From Candidatus Pelagibacter sp. TMED106 (GTDB taxonomy: Bacteria > Pseudomonadota > Alphaproteobacteria > Pelagibacterales > Pelagibacteraceae), in the NCBI GenBank assembly GCA_002170275.2, contig NHFH02000009.1, positions 1 to 7,577 of the forward strand: 7,577 nucleotides of DNA. The letters run 5' to 3'. Below, one piece after another: positions 1 through 6,402 of this stretch. Below the pieces are notes generated by a model. It worked only from the letters and a program-made list of their open reading frames with translations, was not told the origin of the DNA and did not search any database. How positions within the stretch are numbered: the stretch's first letter is position 1; each line of letters opens with the position of its first letter. The position numbers and the translations under genes are program-made.

Positions 1-22
1 AAATGTAATATTAATACTAAAT

Positions 23-99
23 GCGCTTGTAGCTCAACTGGATAGAGCGCCTGACTTCGGATCAGGAGGTTCTGGGTTCGACTCCTAGCAGGCGCACCA
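23..99 (+). tRNA. tRNA-Arg (anticodon UCG), CCA encoded
   Basis: A complete cloverleaf can be drawn. The acceptor stem pairs 23-29 with 89-95 (7 pairs, one G-U). The D stem pairs 32-35 with 45-48 around a 9-base loop containing GG at 40-41. The anticodon stem pairs 50-54 with 62-66 around the loop CTTCGGA at 55-61. The T stem pairs 72-76 with 84-88 around TTCGACT. The discriminator is A96 and CCA (97-99) is genomically encoded. The anticodon at 57-59 is UCG, which reads CGA and possibly other CGN codons. Two arginine identity elements known from E. coli are present: A in the D loop at the position-20 equivalent (42) and C as the middle anticodon base (58). It converges on the methyltransferase gene, whose stop lies 2 bases beyond the CCA. 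No clear promoter is visible in the 22 bases upstream, so it may be processed from a longer transcript. Confidence 0.97.
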
Positions 100-101
100 A
101 A

Positions 102-884
102 TTAATCTTTAATCATTAATCTACATGTAAAATCGACTCTATGAAGCCATATTTTTTGATTTTCAAAATATTCATCAACTGCAGTTCTTACACCAGGACA
201 TATTCCATAGTCATCTATGTGTAAAATTCCACCAGATACAAGTTTAGGGAACAGTACCTCTAATTGCAGCTTAGTTGTTAAATATAAATCGGTATCAAGT
301 CTAAGAATTGATATTTTTTCAGGTAAATTTTCTGGATTTTTTAAAGTTTGCAATACATCACCTTTAATTAATTTTGGAAAATATTTATCTTCATTAAAAA
401 AATTTTTTAAATTATTTTTTACCTCTTGAACAGTTGGATAAAAATTATTATCTGTTTTCTTAAATTTGACTTTTTCTCCTTGCAGCGTAATATCTTTGTC
501 TGATAATGATGAAGAGGAAAATCCATCTTCGAAAGTATCAAAACCATAAATTTTACAATTTAAAGAATATTTTTCTGCATATTGAGATAAAATTCCAAGA
601 CTTCCACCCCTAAAAACTCCACACTCTACAAAATCACCTTCTATTTTTTTATCAGATACATATTTGACAGATTGAATTAGTGACCATAAATTTTCTTTGT
701 TACATAAAGCATAATCTAAAGCTTTAATAAGATTTTTATTATCTTCTTCACTACATTCTTGTATTTTGTGTCTTGATCTATCATTAAAATTATTTTCTCT
801 AATTATTTTATATCCAGTATAAGAGATTAACTTCTTAAAAAATTTTTTAAAAATATTTTCATTTATTTCAAATGAGCTAGTCAT
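102..884 (-). CDS. TylF/MycF-family SAM-dependent O-methyltransferase
   Basis: This 260-residue protein fits the TylF/MycF (macrocin O-methyltransferase) family, metal-dependent enzymes that use S-adenosylmethionine to methylate sugar hydroxyls in antibiotics and surface glycans. Visible motifs are the SAM-binding motif I EGDFVECGVFRGGS (residues 82-95), FDTFEDG (115-121), RLDTDLY (195-201) and HIDDYG (223-228). The acidic residues of the last two are where the family binds its divalent metal, judged by similarity to MycF. About 50 residues precede the conserved domain, including a basic helix (about 11-28) that could sit at a membrane or partner. No signal peptide is seen, so it should be cytoplasmic. 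It is last in the four-gene operon, 3 bases after the permease stop. A GGTGA element inside the permease's final codons, 7 bases before the ATG, supports this start. The substrate is unknown; the next-door exporter suggests, but does not prove, a secreted or surface product. Confidence 0.85.
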   Translation of the reverse strand: MTSSFEINENIFKKFFKKLISYTGYKIIRENNFNDRSRHKIQECSEEDNKNLIKALDYALCNKENLWSLIQSVKYVSDKKIEGDFVECGVFRGGSLGILSQYAEKYSLNCKIYGFDTFEDGFSSSSLSDKDITLQGEKVKFKKTDNNFYPTVQEVKNNLKNFFNEDKYFPKLIKGDVLQTLKNPENLPEKISILRLDTDLYLTTKLQLEVLFPKLVSGGILHIDDYGICPGVRTAVDEYFENQKIWLHRVDFTCRLMIKD

Positions 885-887
885 ATT

Positions 888-1679
888 TTATTCACCCATA
901 TTTATTAAAGAGCCTTTTTTCCTTGCTTGAAAAAAAGAATAATAAAATAAAGATATACCAATAACTAAATATATAATATTTAAATAAAAAGCATGAAAAA
1001 TATTGTTATAATTAACAACATTATTAACCAATATGCTTCTTGCTTCATCAAAAATATAAACTAATGGAAGTAATTTTGCCAAAATTTGAAATATTTCTGG
1101 TAATATTTCAATAGGATAATAAATACATCCTAGGGGTGCTAATAAAAATAATGAAGACCAAGCAATATTTTCAAAAGAAGGTCCAAATCTTAGTAGTCCA
1201 GACGACACAAATAAACCCAAGGTAATTCCAAAAACATAAAGACTTAAAAATAAAAAGAATAGTGGTACTCCTAAATTTAAAATTGAAATTCCAAATAGTG
1301 GTGATGTTAATAGTATTGCTGGAACCAAGCCAATTAAAGTTCTTACAAGTGCAGTAAAAATTAAAGCAATTATTATTTCACCAATTTTTACAGGAGCAAT
1401 AAATAAATTTGTAAAATTTCTACTCCATATTTCTTCTAAAAATAACATATTAAAACTTATGCTCGATCTAAATAGAAAATCATAAAGGATTGCACAGGTA
1501 AGAATTACCCCAACAGTATTATTATAATAATCACTATATGTAGAAAAAAATTTTGATATAAAACCCCATAAAATTATTTGTATTGATGGCCAATAAATAA
1601 GATCTAGTATTCTTGGAAAAGAACTTTTAATTAAGAAGAAATGTCTTAAGAATAGACCATACATTCTATTAAAATTCAT
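888..1679 (-). CDS. ABC-2 family transporter permease
   Basis: This 263-residue integral membrane protein of the ABC-2 superfamily is the membrane half of an ABC exporter and should lie in the inner membrane. About six hydrophobic segments are visible, roughly at residues 24-45, 55-72, 100-125, 133-160, 172-192 and 227-250, with a basic C-terminal tail. Family hallmarks are the N-terminal YWPSIQIILWGF patch (29-40), the EEIWSRNFTNLFIAPV loop (82-97) before the third segment, and the YYPIEILPEIFQ stretch (187-198) in the conserved C-terminal half. Its start codon overlaps the end of the ATPase gene by 11 bases and is preceded by a strong AGGAG, so the two are almost certainly made as a stoichiometric pair. 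ABC-2 permeases export polysaccharides, lipids, antibiotics or peptides; nothing here identifies the cargo. No periplasmic adaptor or outer-membrane partner gene is present in the window. Confidence 0.9.
   Translation of the reverse strand: MNFNRMYGLFLRHFFLIKSSFPRILDLIYWPSIQIILWGFISKFFSTYSDYYNNTVGVILTCAILYDFLFRSSISFNMLFLEEIWSRNFTNLFIAPVKIGEIIIALIFTALVRTLIGLVPAILLTSPLFGISILNLGVPLFFLFLSLYVFGITLGLFVSSGLLRFGPSFENIAWSSLFLLAPLGCIYYPIEILPEIFQILAKLLPLVYIFDEARSILVNNVVNYNNIFHAFYLNIIYLVIGISLFYYSFFQARKKGSLINMGE
892..896 (-). promoter_or_regulatory. Probable ribosome binding site for the methyltransferase gene
   Basis: GGTGA reads on the minus strand 7 bases before the ATG at 884 and overlaps the last codons of the upstream permease. 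It matches the 3' part of the consensus AGGAGGTGA. It supports ATG 884 as the start and suggests reinitiation by ribosomes finishing the permease. The match is only five bases, so it could be chance. Confidence 0.45.
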
Positions 1680-2403
1680 TTTTACTCCTAGTAAGCTTTA
1701 AAAAAACTTCCTCTAAATTTTTTCTTCCATGTTTTTTTATAAGTTCATTGGGATTTCCTTTATCTATAATTTTTCCATTTTTCATCATTAAAACAAAGGA
1801 ACATAATCTTTTAACCTCATCCATATTGTGTGAAGCTAGTAATATAGATATTTTTTTCTCTTTTTTATAATTTTCTAGAAAAGTTCTTACATAATCTCCT
1901 GTTTCTGGGTCTAAAGAAGCAGTAGGTTCGTCTAATAATAAAATATTGGGATCATTAATAAAAGCTTTAGCTAAACTAACTCTATTTTTTTGTCCTGAGG
2001 AAAGCTCCCCAGTTATTTTGTTTAAAAAGTTTTTTAATCTTAATTCATTACAAAGATGATCAATTCTATCTGATAAGTTCTTTACATCATAAAGCTTTCC
2101 ATAAACAATTAAATTTTCTTTAACAGTTAATTTTTTTGGTAATTCAATATATGGAGAAATAAAATTCATTTTATGTAATAAAGATATTTTATGTAACTCA
2201 ATATCTTTATTATTTATTAGTATTTTACCATTAGTTGGTTTTAGCAATCCAAGTATCATAGCAATTGTAGTAGTTTTTCCACATCCATTGGGACCAAGAA
2301 GTCCAATAATTTCATTTTCTTTTACTTGAAAACTTATATTTTTAACTGCAACTTTATCGTTGTAAGATTTTGATAGATTTATTAATTCAATTGAATTGTT
2401 CAT
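1669..2403 (-). CDS. ABC transporter ATP-binding protein
   Basis: This 244-residue cytoplasmic ATPase powers the adjacent ABC-2 permease, most likely as a homodimer. Visible motifs are Walker A GPNGCGKT (37-44), signature LSSGQ (134-138), Walker B ILLLDEP (154-160) with catalytic Glu159, the D-loop SLD (163-165), and the switch histidine H192 in ASHNMDEV. It is full length for the COG1131 (CcmA/DrrA-like) exporter ATPases. One oddity: where the Q-loop glutamine is expected, before LTVKENL, the sequence reads FISPYIELP (81-89) with Ser-Pro in place of the usual Pro-Gln. From memory, related ATPases paired with this permease type share that substitution, so it looks like a subfamily trait rather than decay. 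The start ATG shares one base with the sua5 stop (TAATG), and no good Shine-Dalgarno precedes it, so translation is probably coupled to sua5. Confidence 0.93.
   Translation of the reverse strand: MNNSIELINLSKSYNDKVAVKNISFQVKENEIIGLLGPNGCGKTTTIAMILGLLKPTNGKILINNKDIELHKISLLHKMNFISPYIELPKKLTVKENLIVYGKLYDVKNLSDRIDHLCNELRLKNFLNKITGELSSGQKNRVSLAKAFINDPNILLLDEPTASLDPETGDYVRTFLENYKKEKKISILLASHNMDEVKRLCSFVLMMKNGKIIDKGNPNELIKKHGRKNLEEVFLKLTRSKNEF
1685..1689 (-). promoter_or_regulatory. Strong Shine-Dalgarno (AGGAG) for the permease gene
   Basis: AGGAG reads on the minus strand 5 bases before the ATG at 1679. It lies inside the ATPase reading frame, within its Arg-Ser codons near the C terminus. It fixes the permease start despite the 11-base overlap. 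It is the clearest ribosome binding site in the window; most other starts here have none. Confidence 0.8.
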
Positions 2404-3359
2404 TAGTATTTAGAAGCCTTGATTAATCTATCATTAATTGCTTTTCCTAAACCAAAATTTGGAATTTTTTCTACATAAATTTGTTTATATCCTCTATTTT
2501 TAATTTTTCTTAAACATGTATATAAATTTTTGGCTGCTTCTCTCAAATCCCCCTTTTTACTTAAATAAAAAAAATTAGAATGATTATTTTTTTTTCTTTT
2601 AATAAAGACATACGCTTCATTTATAATTGATTTTTTTATATTTTTTCTCAAAATTTTTTTGAAATTCATTTTTAATGGAATACCTGGAGAATAATGGAGT
2701 TTTGATTGTCCTGGTGCTATTTGTTTTTTAGGATTTATACTAATTCTAATTTTTGTAGATAAAATTTTTTTTATTTTTGAAGTTTCTAAGCCACCCAATC
2801 TAAGTATTTTTGGTTTTTTTCTTAAATCAATTATAGTTGACTCAAGGCCTATATTACTTTTGCCTCCATCTAGAATGTATTTAATCTTATTACCAAAGTC
2901 TTCTTTTATATCTGAAGATTGTACGGCACTTAATTTAGATGAAATATTTGCACTAGGAGCAGCCAAAGGATAATCTAATTTTCGTAATAATTTTCTAAAG
3001 ATTTTGTGTTTAGGGAATCTAACAGCTAAATTATTTTTTTTATTAGTTACAATTTTTGATATTTTAGAATTTTTTGTTAAATTTAAAATATATGTAATTG
3101 GCCCAGGAGAAAATTTTTTATATAACTTAAGAAAATTTTTATTAAATAAACAATCTTTTTTTAAATCATTAATCCCATAATAATGAACAATTAAAGGATT
3201 CGATTTTGGTCTTTTTTTAAGTTTATATATTTTTTGTACTGCTTGATTTGAATATGCATTTGCTGCCAAACCATAAACTGTCTCAGTAGGTACACCAATA
3301 CAGTAATTTTTATCAAGGTATTTTTTGGCTTTTTTGATATTTGATTGATTAAATTTCAT
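2403..3359 (-). CDS. tsaC: Threonylcarbamoyl-AMP synthase, Sua5 type (YrdC plus Sua5 domains)
   Basis: This enzyme makes L-threonylcarbamoyl-AMP from threonine, bicarbonate and ATP. That is the first step of the universal t6A37 modification of tRNAs reading ANN codons; TsaD and partners then transfer the group to tRNA. The N-terminal YrdC domain spans about residues 5-190: PTETVYGL (24-31), KKRPKSNPL (48-56, the KxR motif), SPGPITYIL (84-92), AVRFPKH (112-118), the SAN motif (136-138), GLESTIIDL (171-179) and ILRLGG (185-190). A linker APGQSKLHYSP (215-225) leads to a C-terminal Sua5 domain ending in the conserved AINDRLIKASKY. This makes it the long Sua5 form, not the short TsaC/YrdC form, so 'sua5' is an equally fitting name. 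The protein is very lysine-rich. It is first in the four-gene operon, its ATG only 20 bases from the divergent xseB start, with no Shine-Dalgarno visible. Confidence 0.95.
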   Translation of the reverse strand: MKFNQSNIKKAKKYLDKNYCIGVPTETVYGLAANAYSNQAVQKIYKLKKRPKSNPLIVHYYGINDLKKDCLFNKNFLKLYKKFSPGPITYILNLTKNSKISKIVTNKKNNLAVRFPKHKIFRKLLRKLDYPLAAPSANISSKLSAVQSSDIKEDFGNKIKYILDGGKSNIGLESTIIDLRKKPKILRLGGLETSKIKKILSTKIRISINPKKQIAPGQSKLHYSPGIPLKMNFKKILRKNIKKSIINEAYVFIKRKKNNHSNFFYLSKKGDLREAAKNLYTCLRKIKNRGYKQIYVEKIPNFGLGKAINDRLIKASKY

Positions 3360-3374
3360 GTATTAATAACTACT

Positions 3375-3380
3375 AATATA
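3375..3380 (-). promoter_or_regulatory. Possible -10 box for the sua5 operon
   Basis: TATATT on the minus strand matches TATAAT at five of six positions. A start site about seven bases downstream would leave a leader of only about 8 bases before the sua5 ATG (3359). A weak TTTGGA lies 16 bases upstream (3397-3402) as a possible -35, inside xseB. In such A+T-rich DNA a match this good is common by chance. The main support is position, since only 20 bases are available. Confidence 0.35.
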
Positions 3381-3625
3381 TGAAAGATAAAAATTTTCCA
3401 AATGATAATAATACGCAATCATTAGAAGAGCTTACTAATGATATAAATAGTATTTTGGAGTCATTAGAGAAAGAGAAAGATCTTCAAAATTCTATAAATA
3501 AATATCAAGAATTGTTAAAATTAAACAATATAATAGAAAGAAAATTTCAAATTAATTCAAAAAAAATCAACGAAAAAACAAAACAAAAAATCCAAAAAAT
3601 AATAAGTAATAAAAATGAAAAATGA
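3380..3625 (+). CDS. xseB: Exodeoxyribonuclease VII small subunit
   Basis: XseB is the small subunit of exonuclease VII, which degrades single-stranded DNA from both ends; several copies bind each XseA large subunit. The 81 residues match the family's usual size. The conserved helical hairpin is visible at about residues 14-65: SLEELTNDINSILESLEK, then an 'xSINKYQELLKL' segment, then a second charged helix ending near KKINE, corresponding to the family pattern F/SxEALxxLExIVxxLExGxxxLxxSLxxYExGxxL. The C-terminal 15 residues are a lysine/asparagine-rich tail. There is no internal Met, so the start is fixed at 3380. No Shine-Dalgarno precedes it and only 20 bases separate it from divergent sua5, implying a leaderless or very short leader. 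It overlaps ispA by 11 bases, as expected for the widespread xseB-ispA-dxs operon, which strengthens the call for this small divergent protein. Confidence 0.88.
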   Translation: MKDKNFPNDNNTQSLEELTNDINSILESLEKEKDLQNSINKYQELLKLNNIIERKFQINSKKINEKTKQKIQKIISNKNEK

Positions 3626-4487
3626 ACTTTTTAAAGTAATTCAAGATACAAATAAATTTTTGAAAAATTACATTAAAAAACAAAATAAAACAGAATTAAT
3701 CCCAGCAATGAATTACGGATTATTTTCTGGAGGTAAAAAAATTAGATCAAAAATTTTATTAGATATTGGTTCTTTATTTGAAGTAGAATATAAAACATTG
3801 ATTGCTATTGGATCTGCAGTCGAATGCATCCATGCTTATTCTTTAATTCATGACGATCTACCCTGCATGGATAACGATAGTTTAAGAAGAGGAAAACCTT
3901 CAACCCATATAAAGTTTGGTGAGTCTACTGCTGTGTTAGCAGGAAACTCTCTTTTAACTATGGCGTTCGAAATTTTAACAAGTTCAAATCTAAAGATAAA
4001 TGAGAAAAAAAAAGTTAATTTGATTAAAAAATTATCCGAGTGTTCAGGTCATTTAGGAATAGCTGGTGGGCAGTTTTTAGATTTAAATTTTGAAAGAAAA
4101 AAAATTTCTAAATCAAAGATAATTGATATGGAAATTAAAAAAACTGGAAAACTTTTTAGTTTTTGTTGTATGGCTCCTGCGATTGTTAAGAATAAATCTA
4201 AAAAAGAAATTAAATTTTTTGAAAATCTAGGATCAAATATTGGATTATTATTCCAAATTGCTGATGATTTAATTGATTTTAAAGGATCTTCCAAGATAGC
4301 TGGAAAAAAAACAGGGAAAGATATAAAAAAAGGAAAAGCTACTCTTATAAGTTTACTAGGCTATAAAAATGCTATTAAATATACTGAAAAAATAAAATTA
4401 AAAATTATTAGAGACCTTAAAAAATATGGTTCCAAATCAAACAATATTAATAAAACTATAAATTTTATTTTGACAAGAAAAAAATGA
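3615..4487 (+). CDS. ispA: Farnesyl diphosphate synthase-type polyprenyl synthase
   Basis: This 290-residue trans-isoprenyl diphosphate synthase condenses dimethylallyl or geranyl diphosphate with isopentenyl diphosphate to give farnesyl diphosphate, the precursor for undecaprenyl carriers, quinone tails and hopanoids/carotenoids. Visible motifs are GGKKIR (39-44, substrate binding), the first aspartate-rich motif HDDLPCMDND (79-88; DDxxxxD spacing as in bacterial FPP synthases), RRG (91-93), GGQFLDL (151-157), KKTGK (175-179) and the second aspartate-rich motif FQIADDLID (213-221). Length agrees with the E. coli IspA class. Product length (C15 versus C20) cannot be fixed from sequence alone, but residues before the first Asp motif (HAYSLIHDD) and linkage to dxs favour C15. 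It starts 11 bases inside xseB with no Shine-Dalgarno, and its TGA stop overlaps the dxs ATG (ATGA), so translation is probably coupled through all three genes. Confidence 0.94.
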   Translation: MKNELFKVIQDTNKFLKNYIKKQNKTELIPAMNYGLFSGGKKIRSKILLDIGSLFEVEYKTLIAIGSAVECIHAYSLIHDDLPCMDNDSLRRGKPSTHIKFGESTAVLAGNSLLTMAFEILTSSNLKINEKKKVNLIKKLSECSGHLGIAGGQFLDLNFERKKISKSKIIDMEIKKTGKLFSFCCMAPAIVKNKSKKEIKFFENLGSNIGLLFQIADDLIDFKGSSKIAGKKTGKDIKKGKATLISLLGYKNAIKYTEKIKLKIIRDLKKYGSKSNNINKTINFILTRKK

Positions 4488-6397
4488 AACAAGATTATAA
4501 ATATTTAAAAGATATAAATTTTCCTTCAGATATAAAAAAACTTTCTCCGAACGATTTGCAAAAACTTTCAGATGAAGTAAGAGAAGAAATGATTAATGCC
4601 GTTTCTGTAACTGGAGGACATTTAGGTGCAGGTTTAGGTGTGGTAGAATTAACTGTAGCTTTACATTATATTTTTGATACTCCAAATGATAAACTAATAT
4701 GGGATGTAGGACATCAAACATATCCTCATAAAATTTTAACTGGAAGAAAAAATAAGATTAAAACCTTAAGACAAGGTGATGGATTATCAGGATTTACTAA
4801 AAGATCAGAAAGTGAGTATGATCCCTTCGGTGCCGCCCATAGTTCTACATCAATTTCATCAGCACTAGGTATTGCTGAAGCTAATAAATTATCGAATAAA
4901 TCAAATAATGTTGTAGCTGTTATCGGAGATGGTGCGATTAGTGCAGGTATGGCTTATGAAGCAATGAATAATGCTGGTGCATCAAAAACAAAGATGATTG
5001 TTATTTTAAATGATAACGATATGTCAATTGCAAAACCCGTAGGTGCAATGAGAACTTATTTAGCTAGATTATTATCTGGCAAAATATATTTTAGCTTAAG
5101 AGAAACTTTTAAATTGATAACCTCTGCTTTTTCAAAAAGGTTTAGTGCAAAAGCTGGTAAGGCAGAAGATTTTCTACGTTCAGCAGTAACGGGTGGAACT
5201 ATGTTTAATTCTTTAGGATTTTATTATATTGGTCCGATAGATGGTCATGATTTAGATTCTCTTTTACCAATTTTAAAAAATGCTAGAGACTCAAAACATG
5301 AAGGTCCCATCATGATTCATATCAAAACACAAAAAGGCAAGGGGTACTCTTATGCAGAAAAAGCAAGTGACAACTATCATGGAGTTTCAAAATTTAATGT
5401 TAAAACGGGTGAGCAAATTAAAAGTGTCTCTAATCTACCTGCATACACAAAAATTTTTGCTAATACTCTTGTTAAACATGCCCAAAGAGACAGTAAAATT
5501 GTAGGAGTTACTGCAGCGATGCCAGGTGGTACAGGATTAGATATTTTTGGAAAACAATTTCCCAAAAGAATGTTTGACGTAGGTATTGCTGAACAACATG
5601 CGGTTACTTTTGCTGCAGGCTTAGCAACTGAGGGTTATAAACCTTACGCAGCTATTTACTCAACTTTTTTACAAAGAGCCTATGATCAAGTAGTTCATGA
5701 TGTTGCTATTCAAAGCTTGCCAGTGAGGTTTGCAATTGATAGAGCTGGATTAGTAGGAGCAGACGGACCAACACACGCAGGTTCTTTTGATATTACATAT
5801 TTATCAACTCTACCAAACTTTGTGGTTATGGCTGCTAGTAATGAGGCAGAGTTAGTTAAGATGATCAATACTTCAGTTGATATTAATGATAAACCATGTG
5901 CTTTTAGATACCCAAGAGGATTTGGCCTAGGTGTTGAATTGCCATCTATAGATGAAAAAATTCAAATCGGAAAAGGAAAAATAATTTTAGAGGGAAAAAA
6001 ATTAGCAATTTTAAATTTTGGAGCAAGACTAAATGAATGTTTAATTGCAGCTGAAAATCTCAAAAAGAAGGGAATTAATATTACAATTGTAGATGCAAGG
6101 TTTGCAAAACCTTTAGATGAAAATTTAATTTGGGAAATTGCAACAAATCATGAAGCTTTAATTACTATAGAGGAGGGTTCTATTGGAGGCTTTGGCTCAC
6201 ACGTATCTAATTTTTTATCAGAAAAAAATTTATTAGATAAAGGTTTAAAATTTAGATCTATGACTTTGCCAGATAGATTTATTGATCAAGACAAACCTGA
6301 ATTGATGTATAAAATTGCAGGTTTGGATGCGTTATCGATTGAGGAAAAGATTATAGATTTATTAAATTCAAATATAGTTCTTCAAAAACAAAAGTAA
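4484..6397 (+). CDS. dxs: 1-deoxy-D-xylulose-5-phosphate synthase
   Basis: Dxs is the thiamine-diphosphate enzyme that joins pyruvate and glyceraldehyde-3-phosphate to make 1-deoxy-D-xylulose 5-phosphate. This is the entry step of the MEP isoprenoid pathway and also feeds thiamine and pyridoxal phosphate synthesis. At 637 residues it is full length. The N-terminal TPP domain has GGHLGAGLGVVELTVALH (44-61, with His46) and the GDG...NDN cofactor motif (148-150 to 176-178). The central pyrimidine domain has GIAEQHA with Glu370 and DRAGLVGADGPTHAG (419-433, with Arg420, Asp427 and His431). YPRGFG (476-481) includes Arg478. From memory these numbers coincide with E. coli Dxs active-site numbering, so no large insertion or deletion is present up to there. 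A transketolase C-terminal domain follows. It is last in the xseB-ispA-dxs operon with a 4-base ATGA overlap; its stop is 5 bases from the convergent aroC stop with no obvious terminator. Confidence 0.98.
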   Translation: MKQDYKYLKDINFPSDIKKLSPNDLQKLSDEVREEMINAVSVTGGHLGAGLGVVELTVALHYIFDTPNDKLIWDVGHQTYPHKILTGRKNKIKTLRQGDGLSGFTKRSESEYDPFGAAHSSTSISSALGIAEANKLSNKSNNVVAVIGDGAISAGMAYEAMNNAGASKTKMIVILNDNDMSIAKPVGAMRTYLARLLSGKIYFSLRETFKLITSAFSKRFSAKAGKAEDFLRSAVTGGTMFNSLGFYYIGPIDGHDLDSLLPILKNARDSKHEGPIMIHIKTQKGKGYSYAEKASDNYHGVSKFNVKTGEQIKSVSNLPAYTKIFANTLVKHAQRDSKIVGVTAAMPGGTGLDIFGKQFPKRMFDVGIAEQHAVTFAAGLATEGYKPYAAIYSTFLQRAYDQVVHDVAIQSLPVRFAIDRAGLVGADGPTHAGSFDITYLSTLPNFVVMAASNEAELVKMINTSVDINDKPCAFRYPRGFGLGVELPSIDEKIQIGKGKIILEGKKLAILNFGARLNECLIAAENLKKKGINITIVDARFAKPLDENLIWEIATNHEALITIEEGSIGGFGSHVSNFLSEKNLLDKGLKFRSMTLPDRFIDQDKPELMYKIAGLDALSIEEKIIDLLNSNIVLQKQK

Positions 6398-6402
6398 ATT
6401 TT

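Noticed and set aside
23..99. tRNA as an attachment site of an integrated element
   Set aside because: No second copy of the tRNA 3' end, no integrase and no composition shift were seen in the window.
101..120. Repeated ATTAAT (101-106 and 115-120) near the methyltransferase stop as a possible terminator hairpin
   Set aside because: The stem would be six A-T pairs only, with no T-run after it, and the bases encode the end of the methyltransferase; A+T-rich background explains it.
217..429. Plus-strand open frame of 70 codons inside the methyltransferase gene
   Set aside because: It lies wholly antisense to a gene with clear TylF-family motifs, resembles no family, and has no ribosome binding site.
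3540..3625. A-rich, lysine/asparagine-coding tail of xseB as a sign of frameshift or a decayed gene end
   Set aside because: The frame stays open to a proper stop, total length is normal for XseB, and the operon overlap with ispA is conserved in style; such lysine-rich tails fit the genome's base bias.
4049..4294. Minus-strand open frame of 81 codons inside ispA
   Set aside because: It is antisense to the conserved ispA motif region; its open frame is a by-product of that sequence and it has no recognisable domain.
5377..5565. Minus-strand open frame inside dxs
   Set aside because: It is a short antisense shadow of a highly conserved enzyme gene with no independent support.
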